Source: Arthrobacter sp. DWC3 (GTDB taxonomy: Bacteria > Actinomycetota > Actinomycetes > Actinomycetales > Micrococcaceae). From it: 64,000 nucleotides of DNA. Below are positions 35,741 to 44,556 of this stretch, piece after piece (the stretch's first letter is position 1; each line of letters begins with the position of its first letter). The translations under genes and the position numbers were made by a program. The stretch covers positions 186,001 through 250,000 of the forward strand of contig NZ_PJIP01000004.1 of the NCBI RefSeq assembly GCF_002929375.1, written 5' to 3'. The notes under the pieces were generated by a model. It did no database searches. It had not been told where the DNA came from and saw only the letters and a list, made by a program, of their open reading frames with translations.

Positions 35741-35756
35741 TAGAACGTATGTTCGA
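35741..35756 (+). promoter_or_regulatory. SOS (LexA) box upstream of ruvAB
   Basis: GAAC-N4-GTTC at 35743-35754 (GAACGTATGTTC), extended to TAGAACGTATGTTCGA, matches the Gram-positive/actinobacterial LexA consensus. It is ~50 bp before the ruvA start in the ruvC-ruvA gap, the expected place for damage-inducible ruvAB control. Confidence 0.8.
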
Positions 35757-35806
35757 CGTCGGGTGACCGCCCGGCCGACCCCTCAGCATCTGCCCTGGAG
35801 CGCCTC

Positions 35807-36436
35807 ATGATCAGTTCCCTGCGCGGGACAGTGACCCACGTGGGCCTGCACTCCGCCGTCCTCGACGTCAACGGCTTCGGCATGCAGGTCCAGGCGACAC
35901 CCCAGACCCTCGCCGGACTCCGCGTGGGGGAGCAGGCGTCCATCGCCACCGCCATGATCGTGCGCGAGGACTCCATGACGCTCTTCGGCTTCGAGGACGC
36001 CGACCAGCGCGAGGTCTTCGAGACGCTCCTGGCCGTCAGCGGCGTGGGGCCCCGCCTCGCCCTCGCCGTCCTCGCCGTCCATGCCCCCGACGCCATCCGC
36101 GTCGCGGCGGCGTCGGGCGACGACAAGGCCTTCAGCAAGGTACCGGGCATCGGACCCAAGGGCGCGCAGCGCATCGTGCTCGAACTCGCAGGGAAGCTCG
36201 TGCCCCTCGAGGCGAAGCCCGGCGTTCCGGCCCGCACGTGGCAGGGGCAGGTCCTCACCGCCATGATGGGCCTCGGCTGGTCCGAGAAGGACGCCGGCGC
36301 GGCGATCGACGCCGCCGTCGCCGAGGCGCCCGAGGTGGCCGCGACCGGTGACGTGGGCCAGATCCTGAAGCTGACGCTGCGCCGGCTCGGCCAGGACGGC
36401 GCACGCAGCTCGGCCCGGACGAAGGTGGGATCGTGA
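35807..36436 (+). CDS. ruvA: Holliday junction branch migration protein RuvA
   Basis: 209 residues. The N-terminal OB fold begins [25 protein letters not shown], followed by two helix-hairpin-helix motifs ([17 protein letters not shown] and [19 protein letters not shown]) that grip the junction DNA, and a C-terminal three-helix domain ([19 protein letters not shown]) that contacts RuvB. Tetramers hold the four-way junction flat. It overlaps ruvB by 4 bp (GTGA) and is probably induced by DNA damage through the upstream LexA box. Confidence 0.97.
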   Translation: MISSLRGTVTHVGLHSAVLDVNGFGMQVQATPQTLAGLRVGEQASIATAMIVREDSMTLFGFEDADQREVFETLLAVSGVGPRLALAVLAVHAPDAIRVAAASGDDKAFSKVPGIGPKGAQRIVLELAGKLVPLEAKPGVPARTWQGQVLTAMMGLGWSEKDAGAAIDAAVAEAPEVAATGDVGQILKLTLRRLGQDGARSSARTKVGS

Positions 36437-37548
36437 CCGACGAGCAGCCCGAGGAGGCGCCGCTCGTCGCGCCCGCCGCCGATCCCGAGGACCGCGCCGT
36501 CGAGGCGGCGCTCCGCCCCAGGAACCTCGACGACTTCGTGGGGCAGAAGCGGGTACGCCGCCAGCTCTCGCTCGTCCTCGAGGCCTCCCGCCTGCGCGGC
36601 CGCAGCGCCGACCACGTGCTGCTCTCGGGGCCTCCCGGGCTCGGCAAGACCACGCTCGCCATGATCATCGCCGCCGAGATGAACGCCCCGCTCCGCATCA
36701 CGTCGGGGCCCGCGATCCAGCACGCGGGCGACCTCGCGGCGATCCTCTCCTCCCTGACCGAGGGCGAGGTGCTCTTCCTCGACGAGATCCACCGCATGTC
36801 CCGGCCCGCCGAGGAGATGCTCTACATGGCCATGGAGGACTTCAGGGTCGACATCATCGTCGGCAAGGGCCCCGGCGCCACGGCGATCCCCCTCGAGCTG
36901 CCGCCCTTCACCCTCGTCGGTGCGACCACCCGCGCGGGACTCCTGCCGGGCCCGCTCCGCGACCGCTTCGGCTTCACGGGGCACCTCGAGTTCTACTCCA
37001 CCGAGGAACTCGAGCTCGTCCTGCGGCGCTCGGCCATGCTCATGGACATGAAGGTGAACTCGGCGGCCTTCGCCGAGATCGCCGGCCGGTCCCGGGGCAC
37101 ACCGCGTATCGCCAACCGCCTGCTGCGCCGCGTCCGGGACTGGGCGCTCGTGCACGGCATCGACCTGATCGACGCCCGCGCCGCGAGTGCCGCGCTCGAC
37201 ATGTACGAGGTGGACGCGCGGGGCCTCGACCGCCTGGACCGCTCCGTGCTGACCGCACTCATCACGAAGTTCAACGGCGGGCCGGTGGGTCTGTCGACGC
37301 TCGCCATCGCGGTGGGCGAGGAGCCCGAGACGGTGGAGACCGTCGCCGAGCCCTACCTCGTCCGCGAGGGGATGCTCGGCCGGACGCCGCGAGGACGGAT
37401 CGCGACGGCGGCCGCCTGGAAGCATCTCGGCCTCGAGATGCCCCCGCACGTCGCGGCCGCGATGCCCGAGGACCTCTTCTCGGTGGCACCCGAATCGCTG
37501 CTGGACAGCGAATCCGTCCTTGACAGCTGGGCCCAACCGGAGTCCTGA
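36433..37548 (+). CDS. ruvB: Holliday junction branch migration ATPase RuvB
   Basis: 371 residues from a GTG at 36433 overlapping the ruvA stop. AAA+ motifs: Walker [12 protein letters not shown] (about residues 66-76), Walker [10 protein letters not shown], sensor [19 protein letters not shown] with the arginine finger, and the winged-helix C-terminus ([11 protein letters not shown]-like, here [19 protein letters not shown]). Two hexamer rings pump DNA through the RuvA core. The N-terminal ~20 residues before the [11 protein letters not shown] core are a short acidic extension. Confidence 0.98.
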   Translation: MTDEQPEEAPLVAPAADPEDRAVEAALRPRNLDDFVGQKRVRRQLSLVLEASRLRGRSADHVLLSGPPGLGKTTLAMIIAAEMNAPLRITSGPAIQHAGDLAAILSSLTEGEVLFLDEIHRMSRPAEEMLYMAMEDFRVDIIVGKGPGATAIPLELPPFTLVGATTRAGLLPGPLRDRFGFTGHLEFYSTEELELVLRRSAMLMDMKVNSAAFAEIAGRSRGTPRIANRLLRRVRDWALVHGIDLIDARAASAALDMYEVDARGLDRLDRSVLTALITKFNGGPVGLSTLAIAVGEEPETVETVAEPYLVREGMLGRTPRGRIATAAAWKHLGLEMPPHVAAAMPEDLFSVAPESLLDSESVLDSWAQPES

Positions 37549-37574
37549 CGCGCCGGACGCCCAGAAATCCCCTT

Positions 37575-37580
37575 TACACT
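37575..37580 (+). promoter_or_regulatory. Possible -10 box (TACACT) upstream of yajC
   Basis: TACACT in a locally AT-rich stretch between ruvB and yajC, ~70 bp before the yajC GTG. No clear -35 is seen; offered as the likely yajC-secDF promoter. Confidence 0.35.
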
Positions 37581-37650
37581 GGTGTCTTCCAATGTGTGCC
37601 GGGGCACAATGCTGCCGCCGCCTCACCCAGTCCCAGGAACGGAAACCCCA

Positions 37651-38253
37651 GTGCTTGCACACGTAGTCGCCCAGTCCGCCTCAGGAGAGGCCCCCGCTTT
37701 CGACATCTTCTCCCTCCTGCTGCCGCTGGCGCTGGCGTTCCTGATCTTCACCATGTTCCGCCGCCAGCGGAAGACGCAGCAGCAGGTGAAGGAGATGCGC
37801 ACGCAGATGGAGCCGGGCACGGAGGTCATGACCCAGTTCGGGCTCTTCGGGACGATCGTCTCGATCGACCAGGAGAACAACAAGGCCGTCCTCGAGCTCT
37901 CGCCCGGCAACCTCGCCACCGTGCACACCCAGGCCCTCTCCAAGGTGGTGCAGCAGGACACGAAGGTCGCCGGCGACACCGCCGACGACATCCGGACCGT
38001 CGATGCCGACACGATCGACGGCACCACGGTCCCCGACGACGCGTCCTCGATCAGCGGTGACCTCGACGCTCCCACGGCCGACCGCACGCCGTCCGCCGGG
38101 TCCTCCGCCGCCGGAGCCACGACCGCGAGCGCCGGCGCCGCCCACGGCGTCGAGACCCCCGAGGAGACCCTCGCGCGCCTGAACCGCGACGCCGCACGGG
38201 AGAACCGCGACGCGCGCGATCCCCGCGACCCCAAAGCGAACCCGGACAACTAG
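37651..38253 (+). CDS. yajC: Preprotein translocase subunit YajC
   Basis: About 200 residues from a GTG at 37651. A single membrane helix (FDIFSLLLPLALAFLIFTMFR) is followed by the YajC core (QVKEMRTQMEPGTEVMTQFGLFGTIVSID, VLELSPGNLATVHTQALSKVV). The last ~100 residues are an acidic, Asp/Thr/Ala-rich tail not found in the ~110-residue enterobacterial protein. YajC joins SecD and SecF in the accessory translocase complex, and secD starts 84 bp downstream. A longer frame from 37582 is open but lacks a good ribosome site. Confidence 0.93.
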   Translation: MLAHVVAQSASGEAPAFDIFSLLLPLALAFLIFTMFRRQRKTQQQVKEMRTQMEPGTEVMTQFGLFGTIVSIDQENNKAVLELSPGNLATVHTQALSKVVQQDTKVAGDTADDIRTVDADTIDGTTVPDDASSISGDLDAPTADRTPSAGSSAAGATTASAGAAHGVETPEETLARLNRDAARENRDARDPRDPKANPDN

Positions 38254-38337
38254 CATTCCGTAGGGCGCCGGTACTCAGCCGCGGCCTCCAGCATCAACCC
38301 GGCGCCCGAGACGCGCCACTGAATAAGGACATCCACC

Positions 38338-40179
38338 ATGCCTCGTACCGGTCCCGGGACGGCAGCCAAGCGGACACTTGTCTGGCTGGGCGCACTGACA
38401 GCACTGCTCGCGATCCTGCTGGGAGCGGGGTCCTACTGGAGCACCGCGAGCTGGAGCCCCCGCCTGGCCCTCGACCTCGAAGGCGGGACGCAGATGATCC
38501 TCGCCCCCCGCGTCCAGGGCGGCAGCGACATCACGCCCGAACAGCTCGACCAGGCGGTGGAGATTATCCGGCAGCGCGTCGACGGCTCCGGCGTGGCCGA
38601 AGCGGAGATCAACACGCAGTCCGGCCAGAACGTCATCGTGTCGCTGCCCGGCACCCCGGATCCCGAGACGCGCGACCTCATCCAGGCGTCCGCGCAGATG
38701 GAGTTCCGCCCCGTCCTCACCGGCGGCCCGGGCCAGGCGGCAGCGGCCGAGACACCCACCCCCGACGACCAGCTGCCCCAGCCGGCCGCCGAGCCACAGA
38801 ACGCGAGCGACCCGAACTGGATCACCCCCGAGCTCTACAAGGAGTTCGAGGCGCTGAACTGCCTCGACCCGGCGGCCCTCGAGCCCGCCGAGGAGCCCGC
38901 ACCGGCCGACCAGCCCATGGTCGCCTGCGAGCCCGACACGCAGGGCAAGTACATCCTCGGCCCCGTCGAGGTCCCCGGTACCGACATCTCGACGGCCAGC
39001 TACGGCCTGCAGCGCAGCCAGCAGGGCCAGACCCTCAACACCTGGGCCGTGACGATCGACTTCAACGACGAGGGCACGGAGACCTTCCGCGAGGTCACCG
39101 AGCGCCTCTACGCGATCGGTGCCGGTGACCCCCGAAACCAGTTCGCCATCGTGCTCGACGGGCGCATCGTCTCCGCGCCCACCACCAACGCCGTGATCCC
39201 CGACGGCAACCCCCAGATCACGGGTAACTTCACCGAGGAGTCCGCAGCGGCCCTGTCGGAGCAGCTGAAGTACGGCGCCCTGCCGATCAGCTTCGAGATC
39301 CAGAGCGAACAGCAGATCTCCGCGACGCTCGGTGCCGACCAGCTGCGGCTCGGCCTCATCGCAGGACTGATCGGCCTCCTGCTCGTGGCCGTGTACTCGA
39401 TGTTCCAGTACCGGCTCCTCGGCCTGGTCACGATCGCCTCGCTGGTGGTCGCGGGCGTGCTCACCTACCTCGCCATCTGCATCCTCGGCTGGACCGAGAA
39501 CTACCGACTCTCCCTCGCGGGCGTGGCCGGCCTGATCGTCGCCATCGGCCAGACGGCCGACTCGTTCATCGTCTACTTCGAGCGTATCCGCGACGAACTG
39601 CGCGACGGGCGCGGCCTCGTCTCCGCGGTGGAGAACGGCTGGCGCCGGGCCAAGCGGACGGTGCTCGCCTCCAAGGCGGTCAACCTGCTCGCCGCCCTCG
39701 TGCTCTACTTCGTGGCCGTCGGCAACGTACGCGGGTTCGCGTTCACCCTGGGCCTCACGGCAATCGCCGACCTCGTGGTCGTGTTCATGTTCACGCACCC
39801 CGTGCTCCGCCTCCTCGCGAAGACCAAGTTCTTCGGTGAGGGTCACCCGTGGTCCGGGCTCGACCCCCGCCGCCTCGGCGGGATCCCGCTCTACCGGGGA
39901 GCCGGCCGGCTGCGCGAGCCGGGCGAGAAGTCCGTGGCCGTCGTCGCCCGCACCAAGAACAAGGGCGCCTCGGCCGAGGCCGAGCGGCGCCTCACCATCG
40001 CCGAGCGCCGTCGCGCGGAGCAGCAGAAGGCCCTCGCCGGACGCACCGGCTCCACCACCGCCGGCCCGACCGTCGCCGGTCCTGCCGTCGCCGAACGCCC
40101 GGAACCCTCCGTCTCCGCACGGACCGGTTCCACCGTCGCCGGGCGCACCGGTTCCTCCCAGAAAGAGACCAAAGAATGA
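38338..40179 (+). CDS. secD: Protein translocase subunit SecD
   Basis: 613 residues. A first transmembrane helix is followed by LALDLEGGTQMIL, the conserved SecD P1-domain start, a large extracytoplasmic region, and a six-helix RND domain (IAGLIGLLLVAVYSMFQYRLLG, LAGVAGLIVAIGQTADSFIVYFERIRDELR). A Thr/Ala/Gly-rich cytoplasmic tail of ~75 residues is typical for actinobacteria. With SecF it uses the proton gradient to pull exported proteins outward. The ATG at 38338 follows AAGGACATCCACC. Its stop overlaps the secF start. Confidence 0.97.
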   Translation: MPRTGPGTAAKRTLVWLGALTALLAILLGAGSYWSTASWSPRLALDLEGGTQMILAPRVQGGSDITPEQLDQAVEIIRQRVDGSGVAEAEINTQSGQNVIVSLPGTPDPETRDLIQASAQMEFRPVLTGGPGQAAAAETPTPDDQLPQPAAEPQNASDPNWITPELYKEFEALNCLDPAALEPAEEPAPADQPMVACEPDTQGKYILGPVEVPGTDISTASYGLQRSQQGQTLNTWAVTIDFNDEGTETFREVTERLYAIGAGDPRNQFAIVLDGRIVSAPTTNAVIPDGNPQITGNFTEESAAALSEQLKYGALPISFEIQSEQQISATLGADQLRLGLIAGLIGLLLVAVYSMFQYRLLGLVTIASLVVAGVLTYLAICILGWTENYRLSLAGVAGLIVAIGQTADSFIVYFERIRDELRDGRGLVSAVENGWRRAKRTVLASKAVNLLAALVLYFVAVGNVRGFAFTLGLTAIADLVVVFMFTHPVLRLLAKTKFFGEGHPWSGLDPRRLGGIPLYRGAGRLREPGEKSVAVVARTKNKGASAEAERRLTIAERRRAEQQKALAGRTGSTTAGPTVAGPAVAERPEPSVSARTGSTVAGRTGSSQKETKE

Positions 40180-41174
40180 GCCGCACAAGCTTCGCCACGT
40201 TCGGCAACGAGCTGTACTCGGGGAAGCGCTCCTACCCCTTCGTCGCCAAGCGGAACCTCTGGTTCCTGATCGCCGGGATCGCCGTCCTGATCTCGATCAT
40301 CATCCCGGTGGTCAAGGGTGGCTTCAACCTCGGCATCGACTTCCGGGGCGGCTCCGAGTTCACCGTCTCCGCCACCGAGAACACCGACGTGGCCGTCGGC
40401 GAGAAGGCCGTCACCGACGTGGTGCCCGACGCCGTCCCGCGCGTCACCAACATCGCCGCGGACACCATGCGCATCCAGACCGAACGGCTGTCGGACGACC
40501 AGACGCTCAGCGTCCGCGACAACCTCGTCACCGGCTACGGCGTGGGCGAGGACCAGGTGACCTCGAGCTTCGTCGGCCCCACCTGGGGCGAGGACGTCAG
40601 TCGCCAGGCCCTCATCGGGTTCGGTGTGTTCGTCCTCCTGGCGGCGATCCTCATGGCGATCTACTTCCGCACCTGGAAGATGGCCCTCGCCGCCATGGCG
40701 GCCCTCGTGGTGGTCATGGTCGTCACCGCCGGCCTGTACTCGCTGAGCGACTTCGAGGTCACGCCATCGGCGATCATCGGCTTCCTGACCATCCTCAGCT
40801 ACGCCCTGTACGACACCGTGGTGGTCTTCGACAAGATCCGGGAGAACACCGCCGACGTCACCATCTCCACCAAGCGCACATTCGCGGAGCAGGTCAACCT
40901 CGCCGTGAACCAGACCCTCGTGCGGTCGATCAACACCTCCGTGGTGGCGATCCTGCCGGTCGCGTCGATCCTGTTCATCGGCTCGTTCCTGCTCGGGGCG
41001 GGCACGCTCCAGGACCTCTCGCTGGCCCTGTTCATCGGCATCATCCTCGGCACGCTGGGCACGATCTTCATCGCGGCGCCCCTGTACGCGGCGCTGCGGC
41101 TCAACGAGCCGGAGCTGAAGAAGCAGGAGAAGAAGGTCCTGAACCGCCGCTCGCTGGAGGCGGCGGCGGTCTGA
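40176..41174 (+). CDS. secF: Protein translocase subunit SecF
   Basis: 332 residues from the ATG at 40176, overlapping the secD stop by 4 bp. IAGIAVLISIIIPVVKGGFNLGIDFRGGSEF is the SecF first helix and P1 start; VTPSAIIGFLTILSYALYDTVVVFDKIREN is the conserved RND segment corresponding to the SecD partner helix. A short basic C-terminal tail follows. SecDF forms a pseudo-symmetric dimer in the membrane and aids late steps of Sec export. The gene ends the yajC-secD-secF unit; a hairpin follows at 41235-41276. Confidence 0.97.
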   Translation: MSRTSFATFGNELYSGKRSYPFVAKRNLWFLIAGIAVLISIIIPVVKGGFNLGIDFRGGSEFTVSATENTDVAVGEKAVTDVVPDAVPRVTNIAADTMRIQTERLSDDQTLSVRDNLVTGYGVGEDQVTSSFVGPTWGEDVSRQALIGFGVFVLLAAILMAIYFRTWKMALAAMAALVVVMVVTAGLYSLSDFEVTPSAIIGFLTILSYALYDTVVVFDKIRENTADVTISTKRTFAEQVNLAVNQTLVRSINTSVVAILPVASILFIGSFLLGAGTLQDLSLALFIGIILGTLGTIFIAAPLYAALRLNEPELKKQEKKVLNRRSLEAAAV

Positions 41175-41234
41175 CGGACGGGCCGCCCTATCGACCCTGC
41201 CGTCGGGAGGGACTCCTACCGGCGCCGGCCTGAT

Positions 41235-41276
41235 CCTCGGCCGCAGCGGACGCCCACGGGTCGGCTGCGGCTGAGG
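41235..41276 (+). terminator. Probable terminator after secF
   Basis: 13-bp stem with one G.T pair (CCTCGGCCGCAGC and partner) and a 16-nt loop, 60 bp after the secF stop and just before the likely rel promoter. Confidence 0.55.
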
Positions 41277-41291
41277 CGGTTCGAGCCCGGC

Positions 41292-41297
41292 TAGACT
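41292..41297 (+). promoter_or_regulatory. Likely -10 box (TAGACT) of rel
   Basis: TAGACT lies ~70 bp before the chosen rel start, immediately after the secF terminator. It implies a ~65-nt leader. No clear -35. Confidence 0.4.
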
Positions 41298-41367
41298 TGA
41301 AGCTGCCGCGGAAACGGCGGCGTGATGGATCCTTGCCGGATTCCGGATGAAGATTGAGGAACTGGAC

Positions 41368-43773
41368 ATGGCTGAAGCGGTGAATCCCGGAGAGAACCAG
41401 GGCGCTCCGGCGCCCGGGGTCCCCGGACGGATCGCCACCGATGCCACGCGCCCCGGTCCCGCCCGCGGGCTCGTGCAGCCGGCATCGCCGAACTCCGCCC
41501 CGTCGGCCACCAGCGCAGACCAGGTGGCTCCCGGGCGGCGAGGCCGTACGCGCGCGCGCATCGCCCGCCTCACCGGCCGTGGCTCCTCGGGGTACTCACC
41601 CGTGCTCGAGCCCCTGCTCCGCACCGTCCGGGCCAACAACCCGCGCGAGGACCTTGACCTCATCCAGCGCGCCTACCTCGTGGCCGAGCGCAGCCACGAG
41701 GGCCAGACGCGCAAGAGCGGCGACCCGTACATCACCCACCCGGTCGCCGTCGCCACCATCCTCGCCGAACTCGGCATGACCGGCACCACCCTGGCCGCCG
41801 CCCTCCTGCACGACACCGTGGAGGACACCTCGTACACCCTCGAGGAGCTCAAGCGGGACTTCGGGCCCGAGGTGGCCATGCTCGTGGACGGCGTCACCAA
41901 GCTCGACAAGGTGTCCTTCGGGGACGCCGCGCAGGCGGAGACCGTGCGCAAGATGGTCGTGGCGATGGCGAAGGACATCCGTGTCCTCGTCATCAAGCTC
42001 GCCGACCGCCTGCACAACGCCCGCACCTGGCGCTTCGTCTCGCCGGCGTCGTCGGCGAAGAAGGCGCGGGAGACGCTCGAGATCTTCGCGCCCCTCGCGC
42101 ACCGCCTCGGCATGAACACCATCAAGTGGGAGCTCGAGGACCTGTCCTTCGCCGCGCTGCACCCCAAGGTGTACGAGGAGATCGTCCGGATGGTGGGGGA
42201 CAGGACCCCCGAGCGGGAGAAGCACCTGAGCCTCGTCCGCAACCAGATCGAGGAAGACCTCCGGGCCGTGAAGATCAAGGCGACGATCACGGGCCGCCCC
42301 AAGCACTACTACTCGATCTACCAGAAGATGATCGTCCGCGGTAAGGACTTCGACGACATCCACGACCTGATGGGCGTGCGGGTCCTGGTCGACAGCGTGC
42401 GCGACTGCTACGCGACCCTCGGGTCGCTGCACTCACGGTGGAACCCCCTGCCCGGGCGGTTCAAGGATTACATCGCGATGCCGAAGTTCAACATGTACCA
42501 GTCGCTGCACACCACGGTGATCGGCCCGGGCGGCAAGCCCGTCGAGGTGCAGATCCGTACGCACGACATGCACCGCCGGGCCGAGTACGGCGTGGCCGCG
42601 CACTGGAAGTACAAGAACGGCGGCAAGCAGCCCGAGGCGGCCGACAACAGCGACATGGGCTGGCTGCGCAGCCTGGTCGACTGGCAGCAGGAGACGTCGG
42701 ACCCCGACGAGTTCCTCGACTCCCTGCGCTTCGAGATCAACGCGCGCGAGGTCTTCGTGTTCACGCCCAAGGGCGAGGTCATGGCGCTGCCCGCCGGCTC
42801 CACGCCCGTCGACTTCGCCTACGCCGTCCACACCGAGGTGGGTCACAGGACCATCGGTGCGCGGGTCAACGGCAAGCTCGTGCCCCTCAGCAGCGAGCTG
42901 AACCACGGCGACTGGGTGGAGATCTTCACGTCCAAGGCCGAGGGGGCCGGGCCCAGCCAGGACTGGCAGGGCTTCGTCAAGAGCCCGCGCGCCCGCAACA
43001 AGATCCGGCAGTGGTTCACGAAGGAGCGCCGCGAGGAGGCGATCGACAAGGGCAAGGAGCTGCTGACCCGCGCCATGCGGAAGCAGAACCTCCCGCTGCA
43101 GCGCATGATGACGCACAGCGCTCTGCTGACGGTCGCCCAGGAGCTCCGGCACCAGGACATCTCCGCCCTCTACGCGGCGGTCGGGGACGGGCACACCTCG
43201 GCGCAGAACGTGATCGAGCACCTCGTGGCGCTCATGGGCGGCCACGAGGACGCCGAGGACAAGATCGCGGAGACGGCGGTTGCCACGCAGCCCCGCCGGC
43301 CCAAGTTCTCCGACTCCGGCGTCACCGTCCGGGGGGTGGGCGACGTGTGGGTCAAGCTCGCCCGCTGCTGCACGCCCGTGCCGCCGGATCCCATCATCGG
43401 GTTCGTCACGCGCGGCTCCGGGGTGTCCGTGCACCGCAACGACTGCCGCAACGTGCAGGAGCTCCGCGACCAGCCGGACCGGATCGTGCCGGTGGAGTGG
43501 GCGCCCACGCAGTCGAGCGTGTTCCTCGTCGAGATCCAGGTCGAGGCCCTCGACCGCAAGAGCCTGCTCTCCGACGTGACGAGCGTGCTCGCCGAGAACC
43601 ACGTGAACATCCTCGCTGCGAATGTCAACACGTCCTCGGACCGGGTGGCGATGTCGCGGTTCGCGTTCGAGATGGGCGATCCGAAGTACCTGAGCCACAT
43701 CCTCAGCGCGGTGCGCCGGATCGACGGCGTCTTCGACGTCTACAGGACCACGGGCTCCCAGCGACGCCCCTGA
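41368..43773 (+). CDS. rel: Bifunctional (p)ppGpp synthetase/hydrolase Rel
   Basis: 801 residues from the ATG at 41368, which has GAGGA 7 nt upstream; an in-frame ATG at 41347 is possible. After a ~70-residue variable N-terminus come an HD hydrolase domain ([28 protein letters not shown]), a synthetase domain with [16 protein letters not shown] and [21 protein letters not shown], a TGS domain ([31 protein letters not shown]), a zinc-finger region ([16 protein letters not shown]) and an ACT domain. The R-x-K-D motif in the synthetase marks the bifunctional Rel type. It makes and degrades the stringent-response alarmone. Confidence 0.96.
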   Translation: MAEAVNPGENQGAPAPGVPGRIATDATRPGPARGLVQPASPNSAPSATSADQVAPGRRGRTRARIARLTGRGSSGYSPVLEPLLRTVRANNPREDLDLIQRAYLVAERSHEGQTRKSGDPYITHPVAVATILAELGMTGTTLAAALLHDTVEDTSYTLEELKRDFGPEVAMLVDGVTKLDKVSFGDAAQAETVRKMVVAMAKDIRVLVIKLADRLHNARTWRFVSPASSAKKARETLEIFAPLAHRLGMNTIKWELEDLSFAALHPKVYEEIVRMVGDRTPEREKHLSLVRNQIEEDLRAVKIKATITGRPKHYYSIYQKMIVRGKDFDDIHDLMGVRVLVDSVRDCYATLGSLHSRWNPLPGRFKDYIAMPKFNMYQSLHTTVIGPGGKPVEVQIRTHDMHRRAEYGVAAHWKYKNGGKQPEAADNSDMGWLRSLVDWQQETSDPDEFLDSLRFEINAREVFVFTPKGEVMALPAGSTPVDFAYAVHTEVGHRTIGARVNGKLVPLSSELNHGDWVEIFTSKAEGAGPSQDWQGFVKSPRARNKIRQWFTKERREEAIDKGKELLTRAMRKQNLPLQRMMTHSALLTVAQELRHQDISALYAAVGDGHTSAQNVIEHLVALMGGHEDAEDKIAETAVATQPRRPKFSDSGVTVRGVGDVWVKLARCCTPVPPDPIIGFVTRGSGVSVHRNDCRNVQELRDQPDRIVPVEWAPTQSSVFLVEIQVEALDRKSLLSDVTSVLAENHVNILAANVNTSSDRVAMSRFAFEMGDPKYLSHILSAVRRIDGVFDVYRTTGSQRRP

Positions 43774-43788
43774 CAGGCTTGCCTGTCA
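43771..43788. terminator. Palindrome at the rel / AbiEi-like convergent junction
   Basis: TGACAGG-CTTG-CCTGTCA, a perfect 7-bp stem with a 4-nt loop. The rel stop codon forms the first three bases of the stem and the leftward gene ends 7 bp beyond it. Probably a weak bidirectional terminator. Confidence 0.45.
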
Positions 43789-43794
43789 TGCCCG

Positions 43795-44445
43795 TCATTC
43801 CCGCACGTACCGGGGGCGCTGGGCCGCGAGCAGCCGGGCGAGCGCCCTGGACTTTCCCGGCACCCGCGGAGCGTTGACGAGCGCCGCCTCGACGAGACGC
43901 AGGGGACAATCGAGCTCCCTGGCCCTGCCGATCGCCCGCAGGATGGGCACCGCGTCCCGCTCCTCGCCGTGGACGGCGATGTCCAGGGCCGTGCGGAGCG
44001 GCGTGGTGACGGACACCCCGCCCACCAGGTTGACGTCGAACGGCCCGAGCGCCACCTGGTGCATGACGGCGGGCGTGAAGGGCGGCAGCGCCGTGGTGCG
44101 GCGCCGGTGGTCCGTGACGAGGCTGATGAGCGCCGGCGGGGGAGCGCAGCCGTAGATCCAGGCCGCGGTGGAGCGGCCCAGGGCCACCCGCGGCCGGATC
44201 GGGGCGGGGACGCTGCGGACGGCCGACCGCGACCTCGCGGCGGGGTCCTCCCTGAAATCGCTGCGGAGGTACGAGTCCCCGATCACGAGGCGCACCAGTC
44301 CTTCGAGCCGCATGGCCTGCAGTTCGGCCGAGGTGAAGATCTCCCCGGCATGGAACAGGGCGCCGCCGGTGGACGTGATGGGCTGCCCAGTTCCCAGGAC
44401 GCGCTCCGGAGGTGCTCCGGATGCGGTGCTGTCCAGGGGAGGCAT
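43795..44445 (-). CDS. AbiEi-like (antitoxin-type) hypothetical protein, orphan
   Basis: 216 residues from the ATG at 44445; an upstream in-frame ATG at 44496 lies inside a terminator loop and is rejected. An N-terminal helix-turn-helix-like part (LFHAGEIFTSAELQAMRLEGLVRLVIGDSYL), then ALGRSTAAWIYGCAPPP and FDVNLVGGVSVTTPLRTALDIAVHG fit the pattern of AbiEi/type IV antitoxin-related proteins, which are common as orphans in Arthrobacter relatives. No AbiEii nucleotidyltransferase toxin gene is adjacent (neighbours are rel and a DUF349 gene). Its function is not known. Confidence 0.6.
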   Translation of the reverse strand: MPPLDSTASGAPPERVLGTGQPITSTGGALFHAGEIFTSAELQAMRLEGLVRLVIGDSYLRSDFREDPAARSRSAVRSVPAPIRPRVALGRSTAAWIYGCAPPPALISLVTDHRRRTTALPPFTPAVMHQVALGPFDVNLVGGVSVTTPLRTALDIAVHGEERDAVPILRAIGRARELDCPLRLVEAALVNAPRVPGKSRALARLLAAQRPRYVRE

Positions 44446-44480
44446 TGGTCCAGCATCCCCACCGCAGGGAGCACGGAGAA

Positions 44481-44518
44481 GCCCTCCGGCACCCATGTGG
44501 ACAACGGTGCCGGAGGGC
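44481..44518 (-). terminator. Intrinsic terminator after the DUF349 gene
   Basis: Perfect 13-bp stem (GCCCTCCGGCACC and complement) with a 12-nt loop, ~40 bp past the leftward stop at 44557. It separates the DUF349 gene from the AbiEi-like gene. Confidence 0.8.
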
Positions 44519-44556
44519 CTGGGTCCAGCCGTGGGCCTCGTCGGGGAGGCCCGGGG

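Noticed and set aside
35740-37662. 640-codon open frame antisense to ruvA-ruvB
   Set aside because: Spans two certain genes on the other strand and has the composition of a GC shadow; no ribosome site or motif.
38275-40188. 637-codon open frame antisense to secD
   Set aside because: GC shadow; low-complexity Gly/Asp/Arg translation with no recognisable domain.
41279-41289. tRNA T-loop-like string GGTTCGAGCCC
   Set aside because: Flanking bases do not form a T stem or acceptor stem; no anticodon arm upstream. It lies in the secF-rel gap near the promoter.
44446-44496. Upstream ATG (44496) for the AbiEi-like gene
   Set aside because: The codon lies in the loop of the perfect terminator hairpin of the DUF349 gene, so it is unlikely to be in the transcript.
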